This document shows positions 22,809-34,823 of a DNA stretch of 64,000 nucleotides, in pieces. Numbering within the stretch: the stretch's first letter is position 1; each line of letters begins with the position of its first letter. A model generated the notes under the pieces. The model ran no database searches. It had not been told where the DNA came from and saw nothing but the letters and a program-made list of their open reading frames with translations. The position numbers and the translations under genes are program-made. The stretch is from assembly GCF_027409185.1 (NCBI RefSeq), contig NC_084460.1, positions 63,686,501 to 63,750,500 of the forward strand. The letters are read 5' to 3'. Origin of the DNA: Cynocephalus volans. Its lineage: Eukaryota > Chordata > Mammalia > Dermoptera > Cynocephalidae.

Positions 22809-24276
22809 CCATCTAAGTTAACTAACTGCTACTTATGGAAGTTAGGCTCCTGCCCTTACACAGAAGCTGAAAGACAGGGGCCTATCATTAGTTGTTGGCT
22901 GCGACAAACAGGAGAATCATTCTCAGACTTCAGCTTGCTCAAGTGGGCACTTTACTGTGTGCTAGGATCATCCCTGATAGTAGATTCCTGGGTTGTTAGA
23001 AACTATGTTAATGTTTATTTTCAAGCCTTTATAGGTCACAGTTGGGGCCTAGTCCATAAGAAGGCTCAGAGGAATGAGGCTAGAGTTTGGTAAAGGAGGG
23101 ATCCTTGTCACCCACAGGATAGACAACGCATACACAATTTGTTTACACAAAGTGACAGCCAAACCACTTATCTTAAACAAAAATACACACTTTTCCAAAA
23201 CAGTGCTTACTCCAAACTTGAAAAGGTAGACAGGGCAATCCTAACCTCTGCTTACCAGGTTAGTGACACCTCTACTGTGCCCTCAGTTAATCTTCAGTGT
23301 CTCATTCAGCCACCAGCCTGAGAGTCACATTATGAGGAGGAGTAGGAGGAATAACTGAGTGTGGGAAGGAAGCAGATGAGAGAGATCCAAGAACCCAAAA
23401 GCAAGGAGGTAGAGACAGTGACAGGGCAACAAATAGCCGACCTCAGTGTCTGTCACTGAATCTGCAGGCTCTTTTCAGTAGTCATGGTTAATGCTGAGCA
23501 GCACACTTAGCTCTTGGCATCTCATTTTCCTTATTTCTAAATTAGAAATAAGTACTCGTACTTTACAAAGCTGTGAAGACAGAATGAGATGTGTGCATAA
23601 AACTCCCAACATGTGGTAGGTCATGCATATATTTGTGTGTTTTTTCCCTTTTTTACATCATTTGCCTCTTAGGGGAGATGGTGAATGTTTTCATTACACA
23701 TGTAAATGAGTTCTTTCTTTATGTGGATATACATATAGACAGCAGGTGCTCTTCTACCTGTTGTCTGTCATGTTTGAAACAGTTAAATATATTCCCCAGT
23801 CCTTCCTTTTATTTGATTTTATTTCAAAACCTGGGTGGAAGAGCGGTCAAGTGGGGCTGTTTCTACTCCCTCACCCCCATGTGTTCCTCAGTCTACTCTA
23901 GTCTTTCACCTCCCTCACTCCATTCAACCTGCTCTGGCAAAGATCACTAATTTTTACCATATTGCTAAAGCAGCATCCTTTATCCTCACTGATTTGACTT
24001 CCCTGAGATATTCAAATGAGAAAGTGTCTCAGAGGAAAATCCCAACACATTCCAGGGGAAAAGGTGGCCTGGCTCAGTGATATCATGATCGAGAATTGTG
24101 GCAGGTGGAAGTAGAGGAAGAAGTGTCCCAGCCGTTAAATACATTATTCCTCTAACTCAATGATCCCAATACAATATCAGATTCAGCAGGGAAGTCAAAT
24201 CCGGGAATAAGAGGCTGCTGCTTTAGCAGTGTGGTAAAAGTAGCAGTTTTTGTTTGTGCATTCATTGTTTGACTTT
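22809..24276. other. Intergenic sequence with one inverted MIR
   Basis: A MIR on the minus strand is visible at about 23495-23625 (CTCATTTTCCTTATTTCTAAA, then GCTGTGAAGACAGAATGAGA). The rest, including ORFs of 119 and 81 codons at 23591-24080, shows no domain, repeat ends or codon pattern I can defend as a gene. Confidence 0.5.
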
Positions 24277-24378
24277 TGTTTTGTTTCTTGGCAGCTGGCC
24301 AGTATGGGGATCTAAACTCTTGACTTTGGCATTGTCAGCACTAAGCTCTAATCAACTGAGCTACCTGGCCAGCCCGCC
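24277..24378 (-). mobile_element. CYN-type SINE, monomer
   Basis: Minus-strand tRNA-Ile-like unit: reverse-complemented head near 24350-24378 and B-box region GGGGATCTAAACTCTTGACT. The 12-bp TSD TTGTTTGACTTT lies at 24265-24276 and 24379-24390. Confidence 0.9.
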
Positions 24379-24639
24379 TTGTTTGACTTTGGAGTATTGC
24401 ACCCCAATAAGAATAAAACTTTTGTGTCCAAAGCCAAGTATGGAAAGGGATTAGCAGTGATGACTTTTCTTTCTGCTTGTTGGTCTGTGAGAGAAGTCCT
24501 TCTGGTTGTCATAAAGCACACTGTCTTTACACCAGGTTATAGTCTAGCCCCTGCCCCAAATAATACAGGACACCACTCTGTCCATGGGGTTGTTGAATCT
24601 CTGGCTCCTAAGTGATAGGGTCTCTTCAGGACCATCTAT

Positions 24640-25740
24640 GGGTGGGTCAACCAACACATGTTTTCACCAATACTTGCTTTTATTGTACTTAAAACAAATT
24701 TTAATTTAATGGGTGTTTTATAAACTGTCATTATTGTTTTAATTTGCATTTTTTAGTTAGAGTATCTTTTCATACACCTATTGACCAAACAGGTATCCTA
24801 TTCTGTAAACATCTTGCTTTAAGATTTTCCCCTTTGACTCCCCATTTTTCATTTCCTTAGTGATTTTTGAAGTTCTTTATATAATTGAGATATTAATTGT
24901 ATGCAGTACAAATTTTTTTCATGGTCTGTAGCTTGGCATTTGCCTTTGTGTTAACTTTTGTTGTACAGAGAAATTTCCCTTTTAATGTAATAACATTTAT
25001 CAATGCTTTTCTTTATTATTTATGCTTTTCCATCTTGTTTAAGAAAACTTTCCTACCATAACATCATAAAAATATTATACTATACATCATTTTAATAAAA
25101 TTAAAATTTTCTTTTTATATGTAATTACTAAACAAATCTAGAATTATTTTTCTCTGATGTGAGGTAGAGATTTAATTTCAAATTTTTCCCCAGCATTATT
25201 CATTGAACAGTCTTTTCTTTCCTGAGTAAATTATGTTTCTCAATTATATTTGTATCTCTGGATCTACTTCTAGGCTCTCTGTTCTGTTCCATGTGTGAAA
25301 TGCCACTATTTTAATAACTGTTATTATCCAGTCTACCGTGATATCTGACACAGAGATTTCCTTGTTATTATCACAGTGATCTTTTAAAAAAAATGTTACG
25401 TGGCTTTTTGGGCCCTTTTCCATATGAATTTAAGAATCTGCTAGTCAGGTTCCATTAAAAACACAGGTCAAAGCTTTATGTGAATTGCATACATGATGTG
25501 AATTTATACATTAACATGGGAAGAATGATTTTTGTGTTGATTCTTCCCTTCTGCTAACATATTAAATCTTTCCATTCGTTTACGTCTTATTTTATGTCCT
25601 TCAGTAGCTAATTTTCTCCCTATATGTCTTGCATAGCTTTTTTAGTTTACTTCTGAGGGCTTTATCCCTAACCATTTTTGTGTTCACCGTGACGTGATCC
25701 TACTAATTCCTGAATTTTTTCCATGATGTTTAATGAGAAC
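24640..25740 (-). mobile_element. Old L1 (L1M-type) ORF2 fragment, minus strand
   Basis: A/T-rich antisense L1 with familiar reversed blocks. These are the region near 24830-24960, CTCTGTTCTGTTCCATGTGT (25278), a CCAGTCTACCGTGATATCTG block (25330) and the AAGAATGATTTTTGTGTTGA block (25522). Heavily degraded, no ORF. Confidence 0.75.
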
Positions 25741-25859
25741 GATGGGGGTAGGGATAACAGCTGTTCACTTAACACAGCTCATTGTACAATAATAATTTAG
25801 AGAATTCTCACTTCAGAAGACTGTCCAGACTATCCACTATTCTGAACATTTACAAGAAA

Positions 25860-26095
25860 GAGAGAGGAAATATGCTTTTAATTTGCCTATTTTGTACCAG
25901 GCAATCTGATAGGAATTCGTATATGTGGTTTAGCATTAAATTCTCTCAACAACTCCATAGGGTGGTTATTAATATTCTTATTTTCAAGGGGAAGAAACTG
26001 AAATTTGGAGACATTAATTAACCTGACAAAGGTTATCCAGTTGTGGAGCCAGGATTCAAACCCAGAACTGTTTTACTATAACAATACACTGCTTT
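25860..26095 (+). repeat. MIR SINE
   Basis: Contains CCTATTTTGTACCAGGCAAT, CTCAACAACTCCATAGGGTG, AAGGGGAAGAAACTGAAATT and GGAGCCAGGATTCAAACCCA, the successive MIR landmarks in plus orientation. Confidence 0.88.
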
Positions 26096-26229
26096 TGGTG
26101 AACAAAACTTTCTGATCCAGGAGAGCATAGATTTCTTTGAAGTTTTGAAATGACAACAGCTATTTTAATTTCCTTAAAAGATTTCAGAGATCCACAGAAG
26201 ATCTGTAGATGGGCTCACAGCTTTAACTT

Positions 26230-26740
26230 TGTACTGAAAAAGATTCTTTGCTTGACCAAATGTTAGCCAGCCTTCTAAATCTTCTGCTAGGCCCATCTGT
26301 GCTCTCCCTTGTAAAATCCAATTTTAGCAAGAACTTTGTTAAGTCAGCTGAGCAAGAAGCCCCCTCCCTGAATATCTGATCACCTTGAAGATCTTGTCAG
26401 GTTCCTCATCTTCCACCATTTCCCAGGTGATGTCTGATCACTCTGGCCTGTCTTTAGAAAAAATCCTGCTAGGTCAATTTAGCCAGATTCCCTCTTACTC
26501 CTGATGCTTCTTCTTAGTCATTTTTTATCTACTGATCTACACCCTGCTCTTTGGCGGTAAATTTCCACTGGCCCACCCTGTATTTGGAGTTGTGTCCAAT
26601 CTCACTTGCCCACTGCAAAAGCCCATTCTAGTGGTCATTATGCCTATTGGATAGTCCTGAATAAAATATGACTTACTGTGCTTTAACAGGTATTATTGGA
26701 TGATTTTTGCATTAATAGTACCAAGGGTGAGACTGAGTAG
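26230..26740 (+). mobile_element. Ancient LTR (family shared with 40905-41235)
   Basis: Shares AATCCTGCTAGGTCAATTTAG, the TCTACTGATCTACACCCT block, a CCCACTGCAAAAGCCCATTC block and a poly(A) signal in GAATAAAATATGACTTACTG with the element at 40905. The layout of U3, AATAAA and a short 3' end fits an old retroviral LTR. I cannot assign the family firmly. Confidence 0.55.
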
Positions 26741-26921
26741 AGAGAGCACACGGGCTTGCTCCATGTCACATGGCCCGTGTGTGATACACCCACTCTCATG
26801 TCCAGAAGCCAATCCTTACTCTTTCATATTAGGCTGTGTCTCAAAGTTATTTCTGTCATTTCATGTTGCCTTCATCATGATGAAAATATTCCAGTGTATT
26901 TAGTGCCAACTTGTGGAGGAC

Positions 26922-26924
<3 letters not shown>

Positions 26925-26963
<39 letters not shown>
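26925..26963. repeat. (AC)n microsatellite
   Basis: About 19 AC units, followed by AGTTATGAC. Possibly polymorphic. Confidence 0.98.
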
Positions 26964-26966
<3 letters not shown>

Positions 26967-27004
26967 ATGACTTTCCAAAGGACCCTTCAAAATTTGGAAA
27001 TAAT

Positions 27005-27475
27005 GATAAAAACCTGCAAGTTACTTGTTGTGTTTAACATAGCAATTCCATTTCTAGAAATTCATCCTAAAGCCAAAATGAGGTGCTTTTAAATGTTCTG
27101 TACAATCTTTTCTGTAGCATTGTATGGATTAGAAAAACACTGAAAATGACTAAAATGTCCAACAATAAGAGATTGGCTAAATTAGAGTATGCTTACAGAA
27201 TGAGAAAGTACTTGCTAATGAAGACCCATTTTTTGTGAAAATACGTAATAATGTGAAATAAGCCCATAATATAGTACTAAGTAATAAAATAAGACAACAC
27301 TGCAGTATGATTTTAACATTGCTTGCAAAATGTGCACATATGCACAGAAAGAGGGTGAGCAGGAGACCGTCCCAATATAAGTAGGAACTGTTTTCTGAAT
27401 AGTAGTATTACCACTGAATGTTAAAAATTTTGTCTTCATAATTACCTGTATTTTCCAATTGTTATGAGATAGACC
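27005..27475 (+). mobile_element. Old L1 3'-end fragment
   Basis: ATAGCAATTCCATTTCTAGAA, AAATGTCCAACAATAAGAGAT, TTGGCTAAATTAGAGTATGC and TGTGCACATATGCACAGAAA occur in the order typical of old L1 (L1ME/L1M) 3'UTRs. Noncoding. Confidence 0.75.
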
Positions 27476-27531
27476 TGTATTAATTACCCTTTCAATCAGG
27501 GAAAACTATTCCATTAAGAAGGTGGAACTAG

Positions 27532-28107
27532 CTTGTACTGGATTGAATGTCCCCTCAAACTCATGAAGCTTGAATTGTGTCTTTATCGCCCCCAAGTTTT
27601 ATGTATCAGAAACTTTGCCTCAACTGTTACTGTGGTGAGGGTGGGAAATCCTATTATCATAATTGAAAGGTGGGGTCTTGAAGAAATGATTAGACTACAG
27701 AACCATGCAGTAGTGGATGGATTAAAAATGGTGGTCAGGGCATGGTTCTGAGGACTTTAAAAGAAGAGCACATGAGAGGATGGTCTTTCTGCTCTGCTAT
27801 TTTCTACCATGTGAGACCCCTAAATTGCTGTAAAGCCACCACCAAAGAAGGCCCTCACCATAAGTGTTCCCTGACCTTTTTTTTTTTTTTTTTGGTTTGT
27901 TTTTGTTTTAAAAGATGACCAGTAAGGGGATCTGAACCCTTGACTTGATGTTATCAGCACCACACTCTCCCAAATGAGCTGTGGGCCGACCTGTTCCCTG
28001 GACTTTGGACTTCCCAGTCTCTGAAACTGTAAGCAACAAATTTCATTTTATTATGAATTACCCAGTTTCGTGTATTTTGTTATAAGCAACAGAAATGGAA
28101 TAATACA
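27532..28107 (+). mobile_element. ERVL-MaLR-type solo LTR carrying a SINE
   Basis: TACTGGATTGAATGTCCCCTC start, ATTATCATAATTGAAAGGTGG middle and TTATAAGCAACAGAAATGGAA end match the 22399 copy closely. It is interrupted by the SINE at 27874-27991. The 72-codon ORF across it is incidental. Confidence 0.85.
27874..27991 (-). mobile_element. CYN-type SINE, single unit with poly(T) head
   Basis: Poly(T) from about 27877, then AAAAGATGACCAGTAAGGGG and ATGAGCTGTGGGCCGACC, a minus-strand CYN unit. The TSD TGTTCCCTG is at 27865-27873 and 27992-28000. Nested in the MaLR LTR. Confidence 0.88.
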
Positions 28108-28149
28108 TAGCTATATAGGAGAAGAGGGATGGCTGTCTCTGCTCGTGTG

Positions 28150-28290
28150 TCAGCTGTTTCGAGCCCAGCAGAACTTCCTTACCTCCCAACTCCAGCTGCT
28201 TCAGCAGGAGCAGCTGCTCAAACTGCAGCGTGTTAGAGACCATCTCTGTGCCAGTGCTAAAGAGATTCAACCCAGCAACTTTGACGGTTT
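28150..28290 (+). other. Candidate exon or coding remnant with Gln/Leu-rich coiled-coil pattern
   Basis: Frame +2 reads a run from RAQQNF to QPSNFDG with leucines at heptad-like spacing in between (LTSQLQLLQQEQLLKLQRV). Codons are not repeat-like, and the block sits in low-copy sequence between two LTRs. A possible acceptor AG precedes CCCAGCAG at about 28158 and a possible donor G|GT follows GACG at about 28287. The frame stays open beyond both, so the boundaries are guesses. Could equally be a fragment of a processed pseudogene. Protein not recognised. Confidence 0.3.
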
Positions 28291-28489
28291 CCAAGTTAAA
28301 CTCAGACTATGTATGGCTTGTGTTTTTCTTGTAGTTAATGGAGTTATCAGAACATGATTTCATAATAGGTCACTTTTCAGCAACATTTTATCTGTAAATA
28401 GGTAATTCCCAGTGAAAATTCATAGTGGCTATGAATGAATAACTTTTAAAAATAAATTTCTTTTGAGTATGTGATTTTCACTTGATGCC

Positions 28490-28887
28490 TGTATTAGTCC
28501 ACTTCTGTTGCCTAAACAGAATACTTGAAACTGGGTATGGAATTTATTTTTACAGTTTGGAGGCTGGGAAGTCCAAGGTTCAGGGAATACATCTGGTGAG
28601 GGCCTTTTTTTTGGTGATGACTCTCTACAGCAATGCAGGATATCACATGGAGAGAATGGGATGAGCAGGATAGTTAACCTTCCCACTCTCCTTATAAAGC
28701 CATGACTACCCATTAAACCATTGGTGGATTAATCTATTCATGATGGCATAATCCTCACAATCTAATCACCTCTTAAAGGCCCCACCTTTCAATTACCATA
28801 ATAGGATTTCCCACCCTCTTAACACTGTCACCGTGGGGGTTAAGCTTCTAATACATGAACTTTTGGGGGACACATTTGAACCATAGC
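28490..28887 (-). mobile_element. ERVL-MaLR-type solo LTR
   Basis: TGTATTAGTCCACTTCTGTTG at the left, GAACTTTTGGGGGACACATT at the right, and ACCTTTCAATTACCATAATAG inside: an inverted MaLR LTR like the copies at 456 and 8689. Confidence 0.85.
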
Positions 28888-28945
28888 ACCTGGGAAGAGC
28901 TTAACACTGAAGATTTTTCATGAAACAACTTATTCAGATACAGCA

Positions 28946-30025
28946 AATCCTCAGAATACAACAGCACAGCAAAAAGATTATACACCATGATCATATGGGA
29001 TTCATCCCAGGGATGCAAGGATGGTTCTGTTGTGAGATTGTTGCTCAGGAAAGGAAACAAATGTTTAATTAAGAATTTTAACAGAATCTTTATTAGCCAG
29101 CTGGTGACTGCCTCCCCTAGGTATTTTGGGAGAGCAACAACTAGCCTTGGTCTGGTGGAGTTTATAAAGGCAAAAACCACATCCCATTGGCACATGGGTT
29201 TGTCCAGGTGCAAAAAGCAAGCTAAGTAGCTATGGTACAGAAGCCAAAGTGAGCAGTTAAAGCAATCAAGCATAAAAATTTTCATTGTGTATGGCTCTTG
29301 TTCCTATGTAATGGTTCACTGTTTATGGTTCCTGTTTCTATGCAATGGTTTTGTTTCCATGAGAAGGTCAATGGTTTCTCACACAGAGGCAGGCAGTCTG
29401 ACAATGAAAATGGAGCACCTACCCAAGATGGCATTGGTATTGCTCAGGATTCTCTTCTACTTCTACAGTTCAACATACACAAATCAATAAATGTGATTCA
29501 TCACATCAACAAAATCAAGGACAAAATCGTATTGTTATCTCAACAGATGCATAAAAAGCATTTGACATCCCTTCATGATAAAGGTTTCAGCAAATTAGGT
29601 ATAGATGGAAAGTATCCCAACACAATAAAAGCCATGTACCACAAAGCAATAGCCAATACCATCCTGAATGGGGAAAAGCTGAAAGCTCTTCCCTTATGAA
29701 TAGGAACAAGGCAATGATGCACACTCTCACAACTCCTATTTAACATAGTATTGGAGACACTAGCCAGGGCAATCAGGTAAGAGAAGGAAATAAAAGGCAT
29801 CCAGATAGGAAAGGATGAAGTCGAACTGTCCCTATTTGCAGATGACATGATCCCATATACAGAAAAACCTGAAGAGTCCACTAAAAAACTCTTAGAGCTG
29901 ATTAAGAACTTCAGTAAGGTAGCAGGATACAAAATCAACATGCAAAAATCAGTAACATTTGTATACTCCAACAGCAAAGTAACAGAAAAAGAAATCAGGA
30001 AAACAAGCCCATTTACAGTAGTCAC
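28946..30025 (+). mobile_element. Internal L1 ORF2 segment, plus strand, without 3' end
   Basis: Reverse-transcriptase region of L1, including the YADD-equivalent region read as FADDM near 29840. It is nearly the reverse complement of 32782-33460 in the full-length L1. Both share a stop after GCTCTTCCCTTATGA, a TAA in CAATCAGGTAAGAG, and a small deletion in the AGCATTTGACATCCC block. It ends abruptly at GTCAC (30025) with no 3'UTR or poly(A). It is split by an LTR at 29028-29467. Confidence 0.85.
29028..29467 (-). mobile_element. Solo LTR, class I (gammaretrovirus-like) ERV
   Basis: Plus-strand ends are TGTTGTGAG and TTCTACA. A perfect 4-bp duplication GTTC (29024-29027 and 29468-29471) interrupts a known L1 sequence, so the boundaries are certain. 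On the minus strand a TATAAA (near 29160) and an AATAAA (near 29090) lie in promoter and poly(A)-signal order, which gives minus orientation. A 4-bp duplication is usual for gammaretrovirus-like elements. Confidence 0.82.
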
Positions 30026-30031
30026 ATTTTA

Positions 30032-30160
30032 ATTCTCATTTTAAAGATGAAGAAATGGCACTCAGAGAATTTGAATAACTTGCACAGATCACAAAATATT
30101 AATGAGCAAAGCTGAGACTTACCCTGCCTATGTGACACCATCTCACTCTCTTCTATCCTG
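30032..30160 (+). repeat. MIR fragment
   Basis: TCATTTTAAAGATGAAGAAAT, GAGAATTTGAATAACTTGC and GCAAAGCTGAGACTTACCC match the MIR core to 3' part. Confidence 0.75.
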
Positions 30161-30872
30161 TATCACAACTTCACACCTGCATGCTTGCTACTGCCCTCTC
30201 TCACCCTCAAAAATCCAGGTAAGTTGACTTATTTGGGGAAAAAAATGAAGAGAAACAGGAGAGTAAAATTGGGTGGATTTAAGTGAATGTGGCACAGTGC
30301 CACTGGGCTGGGGTGAAGCTGCTAAGGGGTAATGGTGACTCTGGTGTCTGGAACTGGTGCCCAGCACACTGCACACTCCAGCCACTCAGGAAGAGCTGTT
30401 TGCAAAGAAAATGGACAAGTCTGAGGCCTGATTGACTGTTGCTGACTGGAGACATACCATATCCTTTGAGGGTGTTATCCATAATTAGGAATCTCCTTAT
30501 GCCTTCAAAGTTGACAAACTGTCTGCAGAGAGTGTCCTTCAGAGCTTCATGTCCTTGTAGCAGCCAGCTGGGGAGAGAGGCAGAGGACTGCTGAGAAACA
30601 CGCTCACCTCTTAATGGATTCATGGGTGGAAGTGAGAGATGAAAAAACCACTCCCTCTCACCAGCCCCACAGGTCTGCTCATTATTGTTCCACAGCTCCT
30701 CACTATCATGGGCACTGTGCTGCAGTGAACCATGCCAAGATTAGGACTGAAAATTTCTGGGGCCACAGAGGGCTTGGGGTGGGTGACTGGGAGAAGATGG
30801 CTTAGTATATGGGACTTCTTCATTTTACACTTGTATCATTATTTTCATCTCATTTTCTCATAATTTAGTGTT
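30161..30872. other. Low-copy stretch with an unrecognised 114-codon minus-strand ORF
   Basis: The ORF at 30279-30623 (minus) has balanced composition and a segment around CRQFVNFEGIRRFLIMDN that does not look like repeat translation. I recognise no family, and there is no strong start context. The 63- and 67-codon ORFs at 30614-30823 overlap each other on opposite strands and are likely chance. No repeat ends seen. Confidence 0.3.
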
Positions 30873-31169
30873 CTTTAATGTAGTTTATTTTTAAAAAACT
30901 AAGCAGGAGTTTATTTATTTATTATTATTTTATACTTTTTCATTGAAGCATAATTATATATATTTTGGGGATAGAGCATTGACTACCATCACTGTGTACA
31001 ACATGTGAAGATCCAATCAATATTATTTGCATATTCATTATTACAAATTGTAATTAGTCTTTGTGCCCCTTACACAATATCTTCCCAATCCCCCTCTCCC
31101 TCATCCACTCTCACCTCTAGAAAACATAGATTTGTTCTCCCCTTCTGAAAGTTCAATGTATTATTAAGG

Positions 31170-31173
<4 letters not shown>

Positions 31174-31215
<42 letters not shown>
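31174..31215. repeat. (CT)n tract in the L1 3'UTR
   Basis: About 21 CT units on the plus strand, i.e. (AG)n in the L1 sense. A purine-rich 3'UTR tract is a known feature of mammalian L1s, here expanded to a microsatellite. Confidence 0.95.
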
Positions 31216-31216
<1 letters not shown>

Positions 31217-33903
31217 CCCTCCATCTCTCTCCCCCGCTCTCCTTTCTTAGAACTCACTAATGAGTGAGGACATGCAGTCTTTATTTTTCTGTGTCTGGCG
31301 TATTTCACTTAAATAGTTTTCTCCAAGCTAATCCATGCTGCTGCAAATGGCAGAATTTCATTCTTTCTTTATGGCTGAGTACTACTCCATTGTGTATATA
31401 TACCACATTTTTCTTATTCAGTCATCCATCAATGGACATTTAGGTGGGCTCCATATTTTGGCTATTGTAAATAGAGCTGCAATGAACATGGGAGTGCCGG
31501 TATCTCTTCCGCATAATGACTTCTATTCCTTTGGTTGTATACCCAATAGTGGGATTGCTGGATCATATGGTAGTTCTATCTGTAGTTGTCTGAGAAACCT
31601 CCATACAGTTGTCCATAATGGCTGTACTACTTTACAGTCCCAGCAACAGTGTACAAGATTTCTCTTTTCTCCACATCCTTGCCCACATTTGTTATTCTCA
31701 GTCATTTTAGTAATGGCCAGTCTAATTGGGGTGAGATGATATCTCAATGTGGTCTCGATTTGCATATCCCTGATGATTTGTGATGTTGAGCATTTTTTTC
31801 ATGTACCTGTTAGCCATTTGTGTGTCTATTTTCGAGAAATATCTCCTCAGATCCTTTGCCCATTTTTTAATTGGATTATTTGATTTTTTACTGTCAAGTT
31901 GTTTGGCTTCCTTATACATTCTGGATATTAATCCCTTGTTGGACATATAGTTTGCAAATATTTTCTCCAATTCCATAGGTCATCTTTCAGCTCTGATGAT
32001 TGTTTACTTTGCTGCACGGTGCCTTTTAGTTTGATAAAATCCCATTTGTTTGTTTTTTTCTTTTGTTGTTTGTGCTTGGGGGACTTATTCATAAAGTCTT
32101 TACCCAGTCCTACTTCCTGAAGTGCCTCCCCTGTGTTTTCTTTTAGTAGTTTTATGGTTTCAGGTCTTATACTCAAGTCTTTAATCCATTTTGAGTTTAA
32201 TCCATTTTGGCATATGGTGAGATGTACAGTCCAGTTTCATTCTTCCACATACGGATGTCCAATTTTCCCAGCACCATTTGTTGAAGAGGCAGTGTTTTCC
32301 CCAATGTATGTTCTTGTTGCGTTTGTCAAAGATCAGTTGGCTGTAAGTGTGTGGGTTGTTTTCTGGGTTCTCTATTCTGTTCTATTGGTCCAAGTGTCTA
32401 TTTTTATACCAGTAATGTGGTTTTGGTTACAATAGCCTTGTTATGTAATTTGAAGTCAGGTATTATTGCCTCTGTCCTCATTTTGCTCAGGATTACTTTG
32501 ACTCTTCAGGGTCTTTTGTTGTTCCATATGAATGTTAGGATTGTTTTTTCTATTTCTGTGAAGAATGCCATTGGTATTTTGATGGGGATTGCATTGAATT
32601 TGTAGATAGCTTTGGCTAGTATGGACATTTTCACAACGTTAATTCTTCCAAGCCAAGAGCACAGAATGTCTTTCCATCTTTTTCTGTCCTCTTATAATTT
32701 CTTCGAGTGGTGTTTTGTATTTCTTATTATAGAGACCTTTCACCCATTTGGTTAAATTGGTTCCTAGGTATTTATTTTTTTGGTGACTACTGTAAATGGG
32801 TTTGTTTTCGTGATTTCTTTTTTCTGTTACTTTGTTATTGGAGTATACAAACGTTACTGATTTTCGCATGTTGATTTTGTATCCTGCTACCTTACTGAAG
32901 TTCTTAATCAGCTCTAAGAGTTTTTTGGTGGACTCTTCAGGTTTTTCTGTATATGGGATCATGTCATCTGCAAATAGGGACAGTTCGACTTCATCCTTTC
33001 CTATCTGGATGCCTTTTATTTCCTTCTCTTACCTGATTGCCCTGGCTAGTGTCTCCAATACTATGTTAAATAGGAGTTGTGAGAGTGTGCATCATTGCCT
33101 TGTTCCTATTCATAAGGGAAGAGCTTTCAGCTTTTCCCCATTCAGGATGGTATTGGCTATTGCTTTGTGGTACATGGCTTTTATTGTGTTGGGATACTTT
33201 CCATCTATACCTAATTTGCTGAAACCTTTATCATGAAGGGATGTCAAATGCTTTTTATGCATCTATTGAGATAATGATACGATTTTGTCCTTGATTTTGT
33301 TGATGTGGTGTATCACATTTATTGATTTGCATATATTGAACCATCCTTGCATCCCTGGGATGAATCCTTTTTGATCATGCTGTATGATCTTTTTGCTGTG
33401 CTTTTGTATTATGATTACTAGCATTTCATTGAGGATTTTTGTATGAATGTTCATCAAGGATATTTTCCTGTAGGTTTCTTTTTTGTTGTATCTTCATCTT
33501 GTTTTGGTATCAGCATGATGCTGGTGTCACAGAATGACGTTGGGAGAATCAATATTCAATATTGTGGAATAGTTTGAAGTGAATTGATATTAATTCCTTT
33601 TTAAAGGTTTGGTAGAATTCAGCAGTAAAGCCATCCAGTCCTGGGCTTTTCTTTGTTGGGAGAGTGCTGATTACTGTTTCAATTTCATTGCTAATTATTG
33701 CTTTGTTCAAGTTTTATATTTCTTCTGGGTCCACTCTTGGTTGTATGTGTCTAGAAATTTATCCATTTCCTCCAGGTTTTCATATTTGTTGTCATATAGA
33801 TGTTTATAATAGTCTCTGATGATTCTTTGTATTTCTGTGGTATTGTTTATAATGTCTCCTTTTTCATTTCTGATTTTTGTTATTTGGGTCTTCTCACTAC
33901 ATT

Positions 33904-33932
33904 TTGTTGTTGTTGTTGTTGTTGTTGTTGTT
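33904..33932. repeat. (TTG)n trinucleotide tract inside L1 ORF2
   Basis: About nine to ten TTG units, i.e. (CAA)n in the L1 sense, an expanded glutamine-codon run relative to surrounding L1 sequence. Confidence 0.9.
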
Positions 33933-34823
33933 AACCTAGCTAATGGTTTTTCTATTTTATTTATCTTCTCAAAAATCCAACTTTTGTTTCATTGATCTTT
34001 TATATCATTCTTTGGGTCTCCGTTTCATTTAGTTCTGCTCTAATATTATTATTTCTTCCCGTCTACTACTCTTAGGATGGATTGTTTTTGTTTTTCTAGT
34101 TATTTGAGTTGTACCATTAGGTTATTTATTTGAAGTCCTTCTATTCTTCTGAAGTAAGCATTTATTGCAATAAACTTCCCTCTTAGTACTACTTTTGCTT
34201 TATCCCACAGGTTTGGGTTTGATGTGTCTTAATTTTCGTTAGTTTCAAGACATTTTTTGATTTTCTGTTTAATTTCTTCTTGGACCCATAGGTCATTCAG
34301 GAGCCTATTGTTTGGTTTCTATGTATTTGTATAGTTTTCAGAGATTTGCTTGTTATTGACTTCCAGTTTTAATCCATTGTGGTCTGAAAAGATACTTGAA
34401 ATGATCTCAATTTTTAAAAATTTGCTGAGACTTGATTTGCAACCTAACATGTGGTCTATCCTGGAGAATGTTCCATGTGCTGATGAGAAGAATGTATATT
34501 CTGTAGTTGTTGGATGAAATATTCTGTAGATATCTGCCAGGTTCAATTGGTATAAGATGTAGTTTAGATCCTGAGTTTCTCTGTTGATCTGTTGCCTAGA
34601 TGATCTGTCCAGTGGTGACATAGGGGTGTTCAGATCTCCAACTATTATTGTATTGGGGTCTATCTCTTCCTTAAGGTCAAATAGTGTTTGCTTTATATAT
34701 CTGCATTCTCTGGTATTGGATGCATACCTATTTATGATTATTATGTCTTCTTGCTGGATAGATCCCTTTATTACTACATACTGGCCTTCTTTGTCTCTTT
34801 TTATGGTTTTTGGTTTAAAGTCT

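Noticed and set aside
29298..30025. 133- and 150-codon ORFs as possible genes
   Set aside because: They are sense and antisense translations of an L1 ORF2 segment, repeated at 32832-33236.
21463..31215. Microsatellites as CRISPR-like or regulatory arrays
   Set aside because: Uniform di- and trinucleotide tracts without spacers in a mammalian genome. No CRISPR, phage or bacterial feature is present.
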